Shown: positions 43,832 to 52,359 of the stretch, in pieces
Position numbering within the stretch: position 1 is the first letter of the stretch
Layout of the letters: every line of letters begins with the position of its first letter
Source: a bacterium
Lineage (GTDB): Bacteria > Cyanobacteriota > Vampirovibrionia > Gastranaerophilales > Gastranaerophilaceae
NCBI GenBank assembly: GCA_017542305.1
Contig: JAFXXK010000004.1
Location: 1-64,000 of the forward strand
Direction of reading: 5' to 3'
Length of the DNA stretch: 64,000 nucleotides
Notes under the pieces: model-generated
Seen by the model: the letters and a program-made list of their open reading frames with translations, nothing else
Databases searched by the model: none
Told to the model about the DNA's origin: nothing
Translations under genes and position numbers: made by a program

Positions 43832-45061
43832 ATGCCCGTTGATAAAATAGATAATTCAAAATTTTTTCTAAATGCTCCTTCTCAGCCTGTTAAACCTGAA
43901 GAAGCAAAAAAGGCTGCTGCACCTGCGGTTCAGAATGAGGAAAAATCAAATGCAACAAAATATATGCTTGGGGCAACTGCTTTGGCGATTGCGGTTGCAG
44001 CAGGTGTAATCGGGCATAAAAATAATTGGTGGCGGGGTGCGAAAAATATTACTCCGAACGGGCATACGGAAGTTAAACCTCAGCCGCAAACTCCTGTAAA
44101 TAAGCCTGAAACTCCTGCAGTTAAACCTGAAAATACTTCAGCAACAGAGTCGAGTATCCCTGCAGTTACTCCGGTTTCAGGAGGAAAAACAATTAATACT
44201 CCGAAACAGTCCAAATGGGGTAAAGTTAAAGATACTATGGCTTCCCCGTTTAGAAGAATAAAAGAACGCCGAGAAGCTAAGAGATTAGCAAAAGAAGCTG
44301 CCGAGCAAGCCGAACAGGACGCAAGATATAAGGAATGGGTAGAGATGAGAAAGCAATCTGATGCCGGATTGCGGCAATCTCGTGCAAATGCCAGACAAGA
44401 AGTCATAGCTGATACCCCTAATCGTTTGGCAAGAATTGCGGAAAAAGAGAAAGAATATCCTGAAAGGGTTCAAAGATTTTGGAAAAAAGATTTTGGTGAT
44501 ATTGATACCGAGCATGTTGTTGAAGATTATGAATACGCAAGAGTTAAACCATATCTGACTACTAATCCCGAATGTTTCGTTCCGGCACCTAAAAAAGGGG
44601 AGTATGACCTGAGGCATTTTGCTGTTGACGGATATTGGAACGGACCGGGCGGATTAGGTGCAAGTAATCATATTTTCGTTCCGGGAACCGAACTTCGCTA
44701 TGATCAGCAATTTACTTTGCATGATCCGAGTTACCGACAAATGAGCAGTGATTTAAGTGATAAGCAATTAAAAGATATACATTGGGCAATGCAAAAAGTT
44801 GCATTAAAAGGTCCTTATGATACGGATAAGAGATATCATATCGGTACTGCATTAAGATTTTCCGCTCCGGAATATGCTGCTGACAGAAGCCGCCCGTTAG
44901 GTTGGAATATCTTTATTGAGGGTGATATACCTTTAGAAAAGATGAAAGAAATTAAAAAGCAGCTTGTTGAATCAGGCATTTGGGCAAAACATATGGCAAT
45001 ACAAAATAACGACACTATGATTGAAGTGTTTAACGAGATAATAAGATGTCTTAACAGATAA
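43832..45061 (+). CDS. Hypothetical protein with TM anchor and C-terminal domain
   Basis: 409 residues. The N-terminal ~40 residues are polar, then one TM helix (residues ~46-63), a Pro/Thr-rich linker (~75-125), a basic coiled-coil region (~130-190), and a C-terminal domain (~240-409) with aromatic-rich strands (YDLRHFAVDGYWNGPGGLG, YRQMSSDLSDKQLKDIHWAM). This looks like a membrane-tethered protein with its last domain in the cytoplasm or periplasm. The family is not recognised. Codon use matches the neighbours. GGAG lies before the ATG. Confidence 0.65.
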   Translation: MPVDKIDNSKFFLNAPSQPVKPEEAKKAAAPAVQNEEKSNATKYMLGATALAIAVAAGVIGHKNNWWRGAKNITPNGHTEVKPQPQTPVNKPETPAVKPENTSATESSIPAVTPVSGGKTINTPKQSKWGKVKDTMASPFRRIKERREAKRLAKEAAEQAEQDARYKEWVEMRKQSDAGLRQSRANARQEVIADTPNRLARIAEKEKEYPERVQRFWKKDFGDIDTEHVVEDYEYARVKPYLTTNPECFVPAPKKGEYDLRHFAVDGYWNGPGGLGASNHIFVPGTELRYDQQFTLHDPSYRQMSSDLSDKQLKDIHWAMQKVALKGPYDTDKRYHIGTALRFSAPEYAADRSRPLGWNIFIEGDIPLEKMKEIKKQLVESGIWAKHMAIQNNDTMIEVFNEIIRCLNR

Positions 45062-45064
45062 ATT

Positions 45065-45517
45065 TTATGCTCCTATAAATTTATCAACCTGTTCTTTAAA
45101 TATAGTAATATATTTTTTATAAGTTTTGTTAAGCACTGCAAATTCATCTTCTGTCATATTTGCAACTACCGCATTTTCAACCTCAACAATCGGCATAATT
45201 TTTTCTTCTACATATTTTCTGCCTGCATCTGTTAAAAATATCTGTTTATTCGGATATTTCTGGGGTTTAAGAATAATATATCCGTCTTGTTCCAGTTTTT
45301 TGATAGCAACATTAATGGTCTTTTTATTGGTATAAGCCTTTTTAGCAATATCTTTTTGCAGGCAGCCTTCCCCTAATTCCATAATTGCAAATAATGTAAT
45401 AAACGTACTTTCGGGTAAATTTGTTGCAGCAAGAATTTGTTGATATACCTTATCAATACTGCTTAACATCTCGTTTATTCCGGTTAATTTATTGTTGAAT
45501 TTATCCATATTGTTCAT
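45065..45517 (-). CDS. MarR-family transcriptional regulator
   Basis: 150 residues from the ATG; TTG starts up to three codons earlier are possible. A winged helix with the MarR pattern: LPESTFITLFAIMELGEGCLQKDIAKKAYTNKKTINVAIKKLEQDGYI then KQIFLTDAGRKYVEE. It is divergent from an aminotransferase cluster and probably controls it together with its own gene; matching inverted repeats lie between them. Ligand unknown. Confidence 0.88.
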   Translation of the reverse strand: MNNMDKFNNKLTGINEMLSSIDKVYQQILAATNLPESTFITLFAIMELGEGCLQKDIAKKAYTNKKTINVAIKKLEQDGYIILKPQKYPNKQIFLTDAGRKYVEEKIMPIVEVENAVVANMTEDEFAVLNKTYKKYITIFKEQVDKFIGA

Positions 45518-45572
45518 CAATACCAATTATATTCATAATAACATATATTGCAATAATTTTGCAACAAATCTT

Positions 45573-45641
45573 AATGGTCTGTAATTAGACTATTGCCTTT
45601 TTAAAAAATTTATAATATGATTGGTGAAAAATCAGACCATT
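45573..45641. promoter_or_regulatory. Putative MarR operator region
   Basis: The 9-mer AATGGTCTG (45573-45581) recurs as CAGACCATT (45633-45641) on the other strand. GTCTGTAATTAGAC (45577-45590) forms a palindrome in itself, and TATAAT (45611-45616) lies between the arms. The region separates the divergent MarR and aminotransferase genes. Confidence 0.5.
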
Positions 45642-45685
45642 TAGTGTCAAAATTATGGTAAAAAAAAGTTTTAAGAGGTAAGTAA

Positions 45686-47083
45686 ATGATTTGTTTAGAT
45701 GAAAAAACTATGATTACAGATGAAGAAGTAAAGGCGTTAGATAGCGTTTACAGTTCTTGGGGAGATACGGTACATTATTCAAAAGACCCGAAAGTATTCA
45801 GAGGATGCGAAGGTTCATATATGTACGATTCAAATGATACCCCTTATCTTGATTTGCAGATGATGTATTCTTCCTGCAACTTTGGTTACAAAAATAAAAG
45901 AATTACGGATGCAGTAATTGATCAAATGAGTACGCTTCCGCAATTAACACCTAAATTTATTCAACCATACAAATCATTGTTATCTGAAAAAATGGCAAAA
46001 ATGATTGAAGCACGTTTCCATGAAAAGGGCAGAATGCATTTTAACGTTGGCGGTGCTCAGGCGAACGAAGATGCCATTAAAGTTGTAAGAAACTACACTC
46101 ACAGAAACGGATTTTTCGCATTTCAGGGCGGTTATCACGGAAGAACTATTGCAGCTTCCTGCTTAACTTCAAGTTTCAGATACAGAGAAAAATACGGACA
46201 CTTTGGTGACAGAGCAAACTTTGTTCCGTTCCCTTATTGTTTCAGATGTCCTTACGGTATGAAATGTGAATCTTGTAATCATTTCTGTGTAAAACAATTT
46301 GCAAGACAATTTGAAAGCGAATACAAAGCTATATATGACCCAAAAACAGGTGAATGTGAATACAAAGCATTTATCGCAGAACCTATTTTAGGTACAGGCG
46401 GTTATATTAATCCGCCGGAATGGTACTTCAAAGAACTTAAAGATGTTCTTGATGATCACGGTATTATGCTTGTTATTGACGAAGTTCAAATGGGTATGTT
46501 CAGAACAGGTAAATGGTGGGCTATAGAAAACTATGGTGTTGTACCTGATGTAATGACATTTGCAAAATCTATTACAAACGGTATGAATCCGCTTGCCGGT
46601 TTCTGGGCTAAGGAAAAATTCATTGCTCCGGATGTATTCACTCCGGGCAGCGCTCACTCTACATATTGTTCTAACCCGATAGGTGTAAGAGCTGCTTATG
46701 AAGTAATGAATATTGTTGAAGAAGAACAATATGATTTTGAAAGAGAAATTCCGAGAAAATCCGCAAGATTTATGAACGGTTTGAAGTATTTGAAATCTAA
46801 ATACAAACAAGTCGGTGATGTTGGCGGTATCGGATTTGCTTTGAGAATGGAATTGACTCAGACAGACGGTTTCACTCCGAACAGAGAACTTTGTGATGCA
46901 TTGCAGGAAGAAGGTTTGAAAGGTGATTTAACATACGGCGGAAAGAAATGCGGTCTTGTATTGAATAACGGCGGCTTCTACAAAAACATTATTACATTTG
47001 TTCCGCAGTTATACATTACCGATGATGAAATCGATATGGCAATTGACTTGTTAGACCAGTTATTGAGCAGGTTAACCAAGTAG
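45686..47083 (+). CDS. Class III PLP-dependent aminotransferase
   Basis: 465 residues. The class-III pattern is clear: NVGGAQANEDAIKVVRNY, FQGGYHGRT, AEPILGTGGYINPP, VIDEVQMGMFRTGKWWA with the Asp that binds the PLP nitrogen, and K294 in FAKSITNG as the PLP lysine. A Cys-rich stretch CFRCPYGMKCESCNHFC (near residues 190-206) is unusual and may bind metal. Similar in layout to ArgD/GabT/lysine aminotransferases; the substrate cannot be told. The following hydrolase begins with an overlapping GTG. Divergent from a MarR gene. Confidence 0.9.
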   Translation: MICLDEKTMITDEEVKALDSVYSSWGDTVHYSKDPKVFRGCEGSYMYDSNDTPYLDLQMMYSSCNFGYKNKRITDAVIDQMSTLPQLTPKFIQPYKSLLSEKMAKMIEARFHEKGRMHFNVGGAQANEDAIKVVRNYTHRNGFFAFQGGYHGRTIAASCLTSSFRYREKYGHFGDRANFVPFPYCFRCPYGMKCESCNHFCVKQFARQFESEYKAIYDPKTGECEYKAFIAEPILGTGGYINPPEWYFKELKDVLDDHGIMLVIDEVQMGMFRTGKWWAIENYGVVPDVMTFAKSITNGMNPLAGFWAKEKFIAPDVFTPGSAHSTYCSNPIGVRAAYEVMNIVEEEQYDFEREIPRKSARFMNGLKYLKSKYKQVGDVGGIGFALRMELTQTDGFTPNRELCDALQEEGLKGDLTYGGKKCGLVLNNGGFYKNIITFVPQLYITDDEIDMAIDLLDQLLSRLTK

Positions 47084-47928
47084 TGTCATTAGATTTTGAA
47101 TTGAGGCATGAAGATAAAGGAGAGCAACGCAGCAGAAAAGCTGTGTTGCTTTTTCATGGTTTAACGGGTAGTCCTTTTGAATTAAAAAAATACGGACAAT
47201 TTTTGTATAATAACGGATATGATGTTTATGCAGATTGTTTACCCGGGCATGGCGATAAAGTTCGAGAAATTTATACCGTAAAATATACCGACTGGTTGGA
47301 TTTTGCATACAAAAAATTTGAAGAACTGAATGAAGAATATGAAGATGTTTTTGTATCAGGTTTATGTCTTGGTGCGGTACTGGCAATAGCTGTCGGTATT
47401 AAATATCCCGACAAGGTAAAAGGAATTGTATCTTTATCAACAACGTTATATCTTGACGGTTGGCGTTTACCCTGGTATAAGGTATTAATTCCTGTAGGAC
47501 TATCTACTCTAATAAGATTTTATTATAACTATCCGGAATGTGAACCGCACGGGATTAAAAATGAAAGAACAAGAAGTATAGTTAAAAAACTCCTTGCAAA
47601 AGGAGATGTCGGGATGAACGATTTCCCGATGACAGGGATATATGAGTTGCTGAAACTTTCAAAAATTGTCAGGAAAAATCTGAAAGAATTATCAACACCT
47701 ATTTTATTAATTCACTCCGAAGAGGATGATTTAACAAGTACAAAGTCGGCTGAGACAGTTTTTAATAATATATCTTCTTCCGATAAAGAAAAAATTATTC
47801 TTAATGACAGTTATCATATGGTGCTTTATGATAATGAAAAAGAATTTGTTTTCAATAAAGCATTGGAATTTTTCGATGCCAGATGCTCTCAAGCATTAAA
47901 AAATGAGGAAGATGTCGTATGCTGTTAA
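47083..47928 (+). CDS. Alpha/beta hydrolase with cysteine at nucleophile site
   Basis: 281 residues. An esterase/lipase-type fold: FHGLTGSPFE (oxyanion region), ADCLPGHGDK, the nucleophile elbow VSGLC95LGA, D215 or D216 in SEEDDLTST and H245 in DSYHMVLYD. The elbow has Cys where the family normally has Ser (GxSxG). Dienelactone hydrolases use Cys, but the rest looks like monoglyceride lipase or carboxylesterase. The GTG start overlaps the aminotransferase stop by one base. The next gene starts 10 bases before its stop. Confidence 0.85.
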   Translation: MSLDFELRHEDKGEQRSRKAVLLFHGLTGSPFELKKYGQFLYNNGYDVYADCLPGHGDKVREIYTVKYTDWLDFAYKKFEELNEEYEDVFVSGLCLGAVLAIAVGIKYPDKVKGIVSLSTTLYLDGWRLPWYKVLIPVGLSTLIRFYYNYPECEPHGIKNERTRSIVKKLLAKGDVGMNDFPMTGIYELLKLSKIVRKNLKELSTPILLIHSEEDDLTSTKSAETVFNNISSSDKEKIILNDSYHMVLYDNEKEFVFNKALEFFDARCSQALKNEEDVVCC

Positions 47929-48260
47929 GAATATCGGAATATATTTTTATAATAATTTCTTTGCTGTTGGTTTTGTCATTAATAATAAACAAAACTTATA
48001 TTTGCCATATAAAGGATAATATGAAAAAATCCGATTATGTTGCGGGAATTGCATTATTGTTTGCATTGTATGTGTTGTCTGCATTAATTACGGCAATATT
48101 AATTCCTAATATATATTGCAAAATCGTAATGATACTTTTTGCATTATCCCCCTTTATAATAGGGAAAATGGCAACTTATGAAAAAGAAAAAATTTATACA
48201 GTTTTTCAAATATTAAGTATTTTGGCAAGCGGTATTTTTGTGTTATACTTCATCTTGTAA
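47919..48260 (+). CDS. Four-TM hypothetical membrane protein
   Basis: 113 residues with hydrophobic helices at about 5-25, 40-62, 64-83 and 93-112. No motif is recognised. It overlaps the hydrolase before it and its stop overlaps the next gene's ATG (TAATG), so all are in one operon. Role unknown. Confidence 0.65.
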   Translation: MLLRISEYIFIIISLLLVLSLIINKTYICHIKDNMKKSDYVAGIALLFALYVLSALITAILIPNIYCKIVMILFALSPFIIGKMATYEKEKIYTVFQILSILASGIFVLYFIL

Positions 48261-49063
48261 TGAAGAGAATAGTTGTTTTATTATTAATATCAATGTTGAC
48301 GGTTCTTCCTGTTTCGGCAAAGGATGTTGTCAGAGCTCAGGCTCGTATGACAACAGAGTATAGCCTTCTTGGAGAAGAATCTCCTTTGATAGTTAAATTT
48401 ATGCCGGGCAGAGAAGTTAATTTCGGCAGAGGAGTTATTGTTAAGTCAAAATCAATTATTACTGCAGAAGTTTACCAGTCACAAAAAGAGAGAAGATGGC
48501 ATAAAAGCGGATTTATAATTTGCAAACTTCTGAGTTATGTCGGACCTGACAGCGAAGAAGAAATTGATATTTCGCAGCGTGATATTTATATGGTTGCAAG
48601 AAAGCACGAACCTATTGATCCTAAAGAGGCAGCTATTTTGGGTACTGAATTAACTGCAACTGCTATAGGTTCGGTATTTGTTCCGGGTGTTGATATCGCT
48701 TATTTCTTTACAAAAGGGGCAATTCTGAGAGAAAAACATCCAAATTGGTTTAGAGCCGGTGTATCAAATGCCTATGACAACTCTATTTGCTGGTTTTGGT
48801 TAAAAGGTAAACCGATTGAATTGCAGTCCGGAGATGAAATTAAGCTTGTTTCTATTCAAAAAACCAAAGCAAAAAAAATTAAAGCCAATGCAGACAAAAA
48901 AAATGCCAAAGCAAAGGTTAAAACTGCAAAAAAAGAAGCAAAACAAGTTGCTAAAATGGCTAAAGCAGAAGAAAAAGCAAAAGCCAAAGAAGCAAAAGCT
49001 CAGGCAAAAATGGAGAAAAAAGAAGCTAAGAAAGCTGCAAAAAGCAAAAAACAAGATAATTAA
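48260..49063 (+). CDS. Exported protein with Lys/Ala-rich tail
   Basis: 267 residues. Signal peptide (MKRIVVLLLISMLTVLPVSAKD, cleavage near residue 20). Residues 25-195 form a beta-rich domain (LIVKFMPGREVNFGRGVIVKSKSII) with an internal Gly/Ala hydrophobic segment (GTELTATAIGSVFVPGVDIAYF), similar in layout to the exported protein at 33.6-34.8 kb. The last ~65 residues are a low-complexity Lys/Ala/Glu helix. It could bind acidic polymers or span the periplasm. Confidence 0.7.
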   Translation: MKRIVVLLLISMLTVLPVSAKDVVRAQARMTTEYSLLGEESPLIVKFMPGREVNFGRGVIVKSKSIITAEVYQSQKERRWHKSGFIICKLLSYVGPDSEEEIDISQRDIYMVARKHEPIDPKEAAILGTELTATAIGSVFVPGVDIAYFFTKGAILREKHPNWFRAGVSNAYDNSICWFWLKGKPIELQSGDEIKLVSIQKTKAKKIKANADKKNAKAKVKTAKKEAKQVAKMAKAEEKAKAKEAKAQAKMEKKEAKKAAKSKKQDN

Positions 49064-49066
49064 AAT

Positions 49067-50629
49067 TTATAGCTGATATTCTTTTTTAACTCTTTTACGG
49101 CGTTCTTTTTCATCGCAATTCATCCATTTATTGATGTGTTCAATTAATTCATCACTATGATAGTGAATTGCGTGTTCGGATTTATGGTGAATATCAATTA
49201 TATGGCAGTGCATTGCTCTTTCAACATTGATAAGAGCAATGTTATATATATAAAGAGCATCAATATAATTGTTCATAGCATTTTGGTAACTTGTTCTTGC
49301 TGCCTGCAAAGCTACATAGTCAGCCTGTCCGTTTTTGTATTCTTCAATAACTATTTTTAAATGACTGTATGCGTTTGCTACTGCGATTTGAGCAATCGGG
49401 AATTCCATTTCTGCTTTCTGCAGATTGGTTAGGGATCTCTGAACTTCATAATTCAAATTCTTTTTAAATAAAACAATTTCGTTATCTGCGATATTAAGTT
49501 GAGCATCTGCTCCCTTAAGGCTGTGACGTAAATTCATGAGATTAACACTTGAGCTTAATGATACTCCGACCTGTAAACTGTTATCCCCTTTGGCGTGATT
49601 ATTATTATAGTATCCGTAGCCTCCGTTTACGGATAAATCAGGAAAATATGTTCTCTTAATATAGTTCAAATTTTGCTCCATAGCTTTATATGTAGCTATC
49701 AATACTTTTAAATCAGGACTGTTTTTATATGCAATAAGAACAGCGTCTTTCTTATCAAAAGGCAAATTTTCCGGTATAAATTCTTTTGTAACTTCATTGT
49801 CTATAAAGTCATTTGCGTATGAATATGTATCGGTATTTTCAATTTTATATTCATACGGGGTTTCAACAAACATTGCATTATTCAGGTCGATACGGGCATT
49901 ATCGTAACTGTTTTTTGCCTGTAAATATCTTACTCTTGCCACGTTATAATTAAATCTTGCACTTGTAATGTCGGCTTCTTTTGTTTTGTTTTTTTGTGAT
50001 AAATTATTTGCCATATCAAGGAATTGTTCATTTAATTCAAAATTCTTTCTTTCTACCTGTAATCTCGACTGAGCAAGTAAAAGAGCGTAATATTTTTCCT
50101 TAACGTCAAATAATGTTTCGCATAAACTGTCAATAAATTCGTATTCCGCACCTATTTTATAAAATTCTTCCATTTTAATGTTAGCGGTAGTTTTTCCGAA
50201 ATTGTAAACAAGTTTGTTTATGGTAACTGCAACACTCGGGAATTCGCTAACATGATCGTGGTATTCCGAGCCGTTTGAGTGGTTTGTATTATAGAAGCCG
50301 GCCCCGGCACTAATTACAGGGAAATATTCCGATTTTGCAATGCCAACATTACTTTTTGCCAAATCTAAGTTATATTTGTATTTTTTAATAACAGGACTGT
50401 TATGAAACGCAATGGAAACACAATCTTTTATACTCAAAACATCATTTTTTTCAATATAAGCTTTTTTGAATAATTCCTCATGGTCGTCTTTAGGTTGAAT
50501 AACCGTAACTTTTTGTGCAGCAGGTTTTGCTGTTTTTTTCTGTGAAGCTGCAAACGCTTGCGTTGAGCATGTGGCACAACAAAGGGTAATTAATGCTATT
50601 ATACTTAATTTCTTAATTCGGGTAGCCAT
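49067..50629 (-). CDS. TolC-family outer membrane efflux protein
   Basis: 520 residues. Signal peptide (MATRIKKLSIIALITLCC...AFAA). The OEP pattern of two repeated halves is visible: DCVSIAFHNSPVIKKYKYNLDLAKSNVGIAKSEYFPVISAGAGF in the first half and KKDAVLIAYKNSPDLKVLIATYKAMEQNLNYIKRTYFPDLSVNGGYGYYN in the second, with long coiled-coil helices. It forms trimeric channels for efflux or type I secretion. A His-rich tail (HCHIIDIHHKSEHAIHYHSDE) is unusual and could bind metal. The -10 TAAGAT lies 6 nt before the ATG. Confidence 0.9.
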   Translation of the reverse strand: MATRIKKLSIIALITLCCATCSTQAFAASQKKTAKPAAQKVTVIQPKDDHEELFKKAYIEKNDVLSIKDCVSIAFHNSPVIKKYKYNLDLAKSNVGIAKSEYFPVISAGAGFYNTNHSNGSEYHDHVSEFPSVAVTINKLVYNFGKTTANIKMEEFYKIGAEYEFIDSLCETLFDVKEKYYALLLAQSRLQVERKNFELNEQFLDMANNLSQKNKTKEADITSARFNYNVARVRYLQAKNSYDNARIDLNNAMFVETPYEYKIENTDTYSYANDFIDNEVTKEFIPENLPFDKKDAVLIAYKNSPDLKVLIATYKAMEQNLNYIKRTYFPDLSVNGGYGYYNNNHAKGDNSLQVGVSLSSSVNLMNLRHSLKGADAQLNIADNEIVLFKKNLNYEVQRSLTNLQKAEMEFPIAQIAVANAYSHLKIVIEEYKNGQADYVALQAARTSYQNAMNNYIDALYIYNIALINVERAMHCHIIDIHHKSEHAIHYHSDELIEHINKWMNCDEKERRKRVKKEYQL

Positions 50630-50635
50630 ATCCGT

Positions 50636-50663
50636 ATCTTAGCACAAAAAACATTTAATGCAA
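50636..50663 (-). promoter_or_regulatory. Promoter of TolC-like gene, leaderless
   Basis: On the minus strand: TTGCAT, a 16-nt spacer, TAAGAT (50641-50636), then 6 nt to the ATG. No Shine-Dalgarno. Confidence 0.45.
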
Positions 50664-50683
50664 GTAATTCGCAAAAAGTATTT

Positions 50684-51415
50684 TTACCACTTCCACATAA
50701 CGTAAGCTGCGGCATTTGACATTAATTCCACTCTGTCACCATATAATGCAAACGGATAAACATCAACAATATTATTTTTATCAACAATACAATTTCCGAT
50801 TTCGTTAGTATAATAATTATAAGTTCCACTTGTGCAAGTGACTTCCTTATTAGGACCTTTCACTCCGTTAACATCAATAATCCCGTAACAACCGTTGCGT
50901 GTTCCATTTGCATTAAGTGTAGCACTTTCTATATCATTTCCTGCACAAGGTTTTTGTCCTAGCCAAGTTGAAAACATAATGATAGAACCGTCAGATAGTA
51001 CATAAGTCGGATTTTTAGAAAAATCTTTCATTGAAGATATATTTGCCTGATAACCTGTAAATTTATACGGTTTACCATCTACCATAGTAAGATTATTTGT
51101 TCCATAGTAGTATTTAGCGTTACTCAAAACACCGTTCATAATTGCACAGGCAGAATGTCTTTCATTAGGATTATCATTAGCTGAATTTGCATTACAATAG
51201 GCATTTATATTACTAAAATCGATATCATAATTTGCTTTAGCTAATTTTGCACCATTATTCATTGTGGACATCATTTTTTTAAGTCTGTTGGATATTTCCG
51301 CAGCCTTTATATTATTTATTAGTGCGGGTAATGTTAATGCTGCAACAACTCCGATAATACCGAGGGTAATCAAAACCTCAGCAAGAGTAAACCCAGCTTT
51401 CCTGTCTCTCCCCAT
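50684..51415 (-). CDS. Type IV prepilin-like protein, probably phase-variable
   Basis: 243 residues in the uninterrupted frame. The prepilin signal is KAG^FTLAEVLITLGIIGVV: cleavage before F, Glu at position 5, then one TM helix. The globular part has six or more Cys, as in minor pilins. This ATG has no ribosome-binding site. A much better start lies at 51495 (GGAGG, 8 nt spacing, ATG) behind a G11 tract; with the 11 G present the frame stops at once, with 12 G it enters this gene in frame. Likely a surface pseudopilin or adhesin. Confidence 0.85.
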   Translation of the reverse strand: MGRDRKAGFTLAEVLITLGIIGVVAALTLPALINNIKAAEISNRLKKMMSTMNNGAKLAKANYDIDFSNINAYCNANSANDNPNERHSACAIMNGVLSNAKYYYGTNNLTMVDGKPYKFTGYQANISSMKDFSKNPTYVLSDGSIIMFSTWLGQKPCAGNDIESATLNANGTRNGCYGIIDVNGVKGPNKEVTCTSGTYNYYTNEIGNCIVDKNNIVDVYPFALYGDRVELMSNAAAYVMWKW

Positions 51416-51465
51416 GGAAGAAGTAGAGCCTAAACTCCATAAACCCTTGCTATGGTTGGGTTTTA

Positions 51466-51476
51466 CCCCCCCCCCC
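51466..51476 (-). repeat. Poly-G (C11) tract, contingency-type
   Basis: Eleven C on the + strand, read as G11 by the prepilin gene. It lies between a promoter/SD/ATG (51495) and the prepilin frame. It is the only homopolymer of this kind noticed in the window and the surroundings are AT-rich. Confidence 0.8.
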
Positions 51477-51492
51477 TGTATGAAAATCCTGT

Positions 51493-51547
51493 CATAGCTT
51501 TATCCTCCGTGTTATTTATATTATAACATATTTTATCAATTATTCAA
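51493..51547 (-). promoter_or_regulatory. Promoter, Shine-Dalgarno and start of the prepilin leader
   Basis: On the minus strand: TTGAAT (51547-51542), a 16-nt spacer, TATAAT (51525-51520), GGAGGA (51508-51503), and ATG at 51495. The encoded leader is MTGFSYRGGG before the frame is lost; with one more G it continues as VKPNHSKGLWSLGSTSSMGRDRKAG into the prepilin. Confidence 0.75.
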
Positions 51548-51567
51548 GTTTATTATTGAATTCTTAA

Positions 51568-52356
51568 TTAAAATATATTTTTATATGTTAAGAAATAATC
51601 ATTAATTACGCCGAGCAGCTGAGGCATAATCCATATTAGAATTGCAGCGCCGAATACCGGTTTGAACAGGAAGCTTAACTGGAATACGTTAACCTGCGGT
51701 GCTGTTTTTGAAATTACACCAAGTATAATATCCTGTCCCAATGTTGCCAAAAGAACGGGTGATGCTATTTGTAAACCCATATATAATACGTTAGAAGTCA
51801 TTTTTATCAAGTAATCCATATTAATGAGTTCTAAAAGCGGAATTGAAGTAGCAAAGAGAGGAAATATTTCAAAACTCCTCAGAAAAGCATGGATTAACCA
51901 ATAAAGTCCGCCGAGTTCCATAAATATTAACAAACCCAATAATGCAAACAGTTTTGTTAGTATTGATACTTGCGAAGATGTTGTCGGGTCTAACACCATA
52001 GCCGATGACAAACCCATTTGCATATTAATCATATCCGCACCTGCCTCGATTGCAAGTAAGATAATCTGCGCCATATAACCTATGATTGCACCTACTGCAT
52101 AATTCAAAACAATAGAAAGCAGCATAGAATCTTTAGCCGCAAGTATATCAGGAACTTTCGGGCTCAAGAATGAAGTTAATATAACGGTAAACATCAATGC
52201 TAATGCAAGTTTTACCATACCCGGAATTTCTTTTCTGTTAAACACGGGAGCTAATCGGAAAAAACCCATTACCCGCGCAAAAACATAAATGCCCGATAGT
52301 AAATAGGCATTTAATGCGGGAAATATTTTAAATAGCTCGGTGTAAAAACTGTCCAT
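51568..52356 (-). CDS. fliR: Flagellar-type export protein FliR
   Basis: 262 residues with about six TM segments. Seen: YVFARVMGFFRLAPVFNRKEIPGMVKLALALMFTVIL near the start, LAIEAGADMINMQMGLSSAMVLDP in the middle and a C-terminal hydrophobic hairpin. FliR, FliP and FliQ form the inner-membrane export gate. The non-flagellar homologue SctT is similar, so the flagellar call rests on the fliO-fliP-fliQ context. Directly downstream of fliQ. Confidence 0.9.
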   Translation of the reverse strand: MDSFYTELFKIFPALNAYLLSGIYVFARVMGFFRLAPVFNRKEIPGMVKLALALMFTVILTSFLSPKVPDILAAKDSMLLSIVLNYAVGAIIGYMAQIILLAIEAGADMINMQMGLSSAMVLDPTTSSQVSILTKLFALLGLLIFMELGGLYWLIHAFLRSFEIFPLFATSIPLLELINMDYLIKMTSNVLYMGLQIASPVLLATLGQDIILGVISKTAPQVNVFQLSFLFKPVFGAAILIWIMPQLLGVINDYFLTYKNIF

Positions 52357-52359
52357 TCT

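Noticed and set aside
48800-49076. Two further ORFs (+ and -) over the end of the exported Lys-rich protein gene
   Set aside because: They are frame-shadows of its Lys/Ala-rich low-complexity tail: one very Phe/Cys-rich, one very Lys/Gln-rich.
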